Source: an uncultured Lachnospiraceae bacterium
Lineage (GTDB): Bacteria > Bacillota_A > Clostridia > Lachnospirales > Lachnospiraceae
Direction of reading: 5' to 3'
DNA length: 5,166 nucleotides
Assembly: GCA_902796775.1 (NCBI GenBank)
Contig: CADBQK010000190.1
Coordinates: 1 to 5,166, forward strand
The translations under genes and the position numbers were made by a program. The notes under the pieces were generated by a model that saw only the letters and a program-made list of their open reading frames with translations, did no database searches and had not been told where the DNA came from. Positions within the stretch are counted from its first letter, which is position 1. Each line of letters starts with the position of its first letter. Positions 4,769-5,166 of the stretch are shown in pieces.

Positions 4769-5068
4769 ATGGCGAGGACAAAGACCGTTGAGGAGTTGCA
4801 GGCAGAGCAGGAACGCATAGAGAATGAACTGAAGATCAAGACTCAGAAGCTGAAAGCACTAAAACAGCAGCAACAGGAACAGCTCCGTAAGGAGCGTACT
4901 CATCGTCTCTGCACTCACGGTGCGATGCTTGAACAGTATCTTCCACCGGATGAATACAACGACAAACAGATCGATGAGTTCTTTAGAACGATGTTCCAGA
5001 TCCCGGAAGTATTGCGTATTCTTCAGCGGATCAAGGAACAGACTGATGAGCAGCCGGAGACAGGATAA
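4769..5068 (+). CDS. DUF3847 family protein (mobilization-region accessory)
   Basis: A 99-residue protein. Residues 1-45 are Glu/Lys/Gln-rich heptad-like sequence expected to form a coiled coil. They are followed by KERTHRLCTHGAMLEQYLP (about 46-64), the signature I associate with DUF3847, and a helical C-terminal part (EFFRTMFQIPEVLRILQRIKEQ). The family has no firmly known activity that I can cite, but it is often encoded beside MobA/MobL relaxase genes in elements of Bacillota, which suggests a relaxosome or oriT-binding accessory role; that is inference. ATG 4769 is chosen because GGAGGAGGTGA lies just upstream at ideal spacing; the longer frame from TTG 4748 would translate the ribosome binding site. 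The gene follows a strong terminator and is followed one base after its stop by a candidate oriT. No promoter could be placed with confidence, and the relaxase gene is not in the window. Confidence 0.85.
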   Translation: MARTKTVEELQAEQERIENELKIKTQKLKALKQQQQEQLRKERTHRLCTHGAMLEQYLPPDEYNDKQIDEFFRTMFQIPEVLRILQRIKEQTDEQPETG

Positions 5069-5125
5069 GTCCCTTTCTGTGAAAGGGCGCAATTATACAC
5101 GCCCCATGATGGACGTGTCATTGCG
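5069..5125 (+). other. Candidate origin of transfer (oriT)
   Basis: Directly after the DUF3847-type gene, CCCTTTC (5071-5077) and GAAAGGG (5081-5087) form a perfect 7-bp hairpin with a 3-nt loop and no T-run. It is followed by CGCAATTATACACGCCCC (5088-5105). A short inverted repeat followed by a TAAGTGCGCCC-like nick region is the layout of MOBQ (RSF1010-like) origins, and ATACACGCCCC resembles it. An imperfect second inverted repeat pairs CGCAAT and ACACG (5088-5101) with CGTGT and ATTGCG (5114-5125). The exact nick would be near ACG/CCCC by analogy only. Confidence 0.5.
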
Positions 5126-5126
5126 T

Positions 5127-5150
5127 TCTCCGAAGGCTCCTGACCGGAGA
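5127..5150. repeat. Inverted repeat right of the candidate oriT
   Basis: TCTCCG (5127-5132) and CGGAGA (5145-5150) form a 6-bp inverted repeat with a 12-nt spacer, and CTCC (5137-5140) with GGAG (5146-5149) is an alternative pairing. No T-run follows. It may belong to the transfer origin or to the leader of a gene beyond the right edge. Confidence 0.35.
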
Positions 5151-5166
5151 GGCCGACTCCAGGCAC

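Noticed and set aside
5106..5166. Open frame from ATG 5106 to the right edge
   Set aside because: It lies inside the inverted repeats of the candidate oriT, lacks a ribosome binding site and is too short to judge.
1..5166. CRISPR array, tRNA or rRNA genes, insertion sequence or transposase
   Set aside because: No regularly spaced direct repeats, no tRNA-like cloverleaf and no transposase frame were seen on either strand by reading.

Overview
The window looks like part of a mobilizable or integrative element from a Gram-positive anaerobe (Bacillota, probably a gut Clostridia lineage). The reasons are strong AGGAGG-type ribosome binding sites, compact U-tailed terminators, an S-box (SAM-I) riboswitch, and small proteins of kinds common in conjugative elements of that group. 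Every gene called lies on the plus strand. This placement is inferred from style and families, not from a database match.

Left part (1-1339): the tail of an upstream gene, a GC-rich hairpin, a 45-residue element protein (104-241), and a clear promoter (267-295). The promoter leads into a SAM-I-type riboswitch (318-410) with a terminator hairpin and a hairpin that buries the ribosome binding site. This leader feeds an unrecognised 123-residue protein (485-856). A large hairpin (961-1000) separates it from a second small element protein (1025-1339).

Centre (about 1340-4630): a compact type II restriction-modification operon in the order M-V-R. It holds a C5-cytosine methyltransferase (1474-2436), a Vsr mismatch endonuclease (2441-2869) and a 565-residue protein (2889-4586) that is the probable restriction enzyme. 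Its promoter overlaps a perfect 20-bp palindrome, a likely operator, and it ends at an 11-bp hairpin. The three genes form a working set: the methyltransferase protects host DNA, Vsr removes the T:G mismatches made when 5-methylcytosine deaminates, and the nuclease cuts unmethylated DNA. No controller (C) protein gene is visible.

Right part (4630-5166): a two-hairpin leader ending in a U-tailed terminator, then a DUF3847-type coiled-coil protein (4769-5068), a family usually found beside MobA/MobL relaxase genes. It is followed at once by nested inverted repeats and a CGCCCC motif that look like an origin of transfer. The relaxase would lie just beyond the right edge.

The observations most worth following are the SAM riboswitch on a mobile element driving an unknown protein, the palindrome over the R-M promoter, the possible chimeric restriction enzyme, and the candidate oriT.
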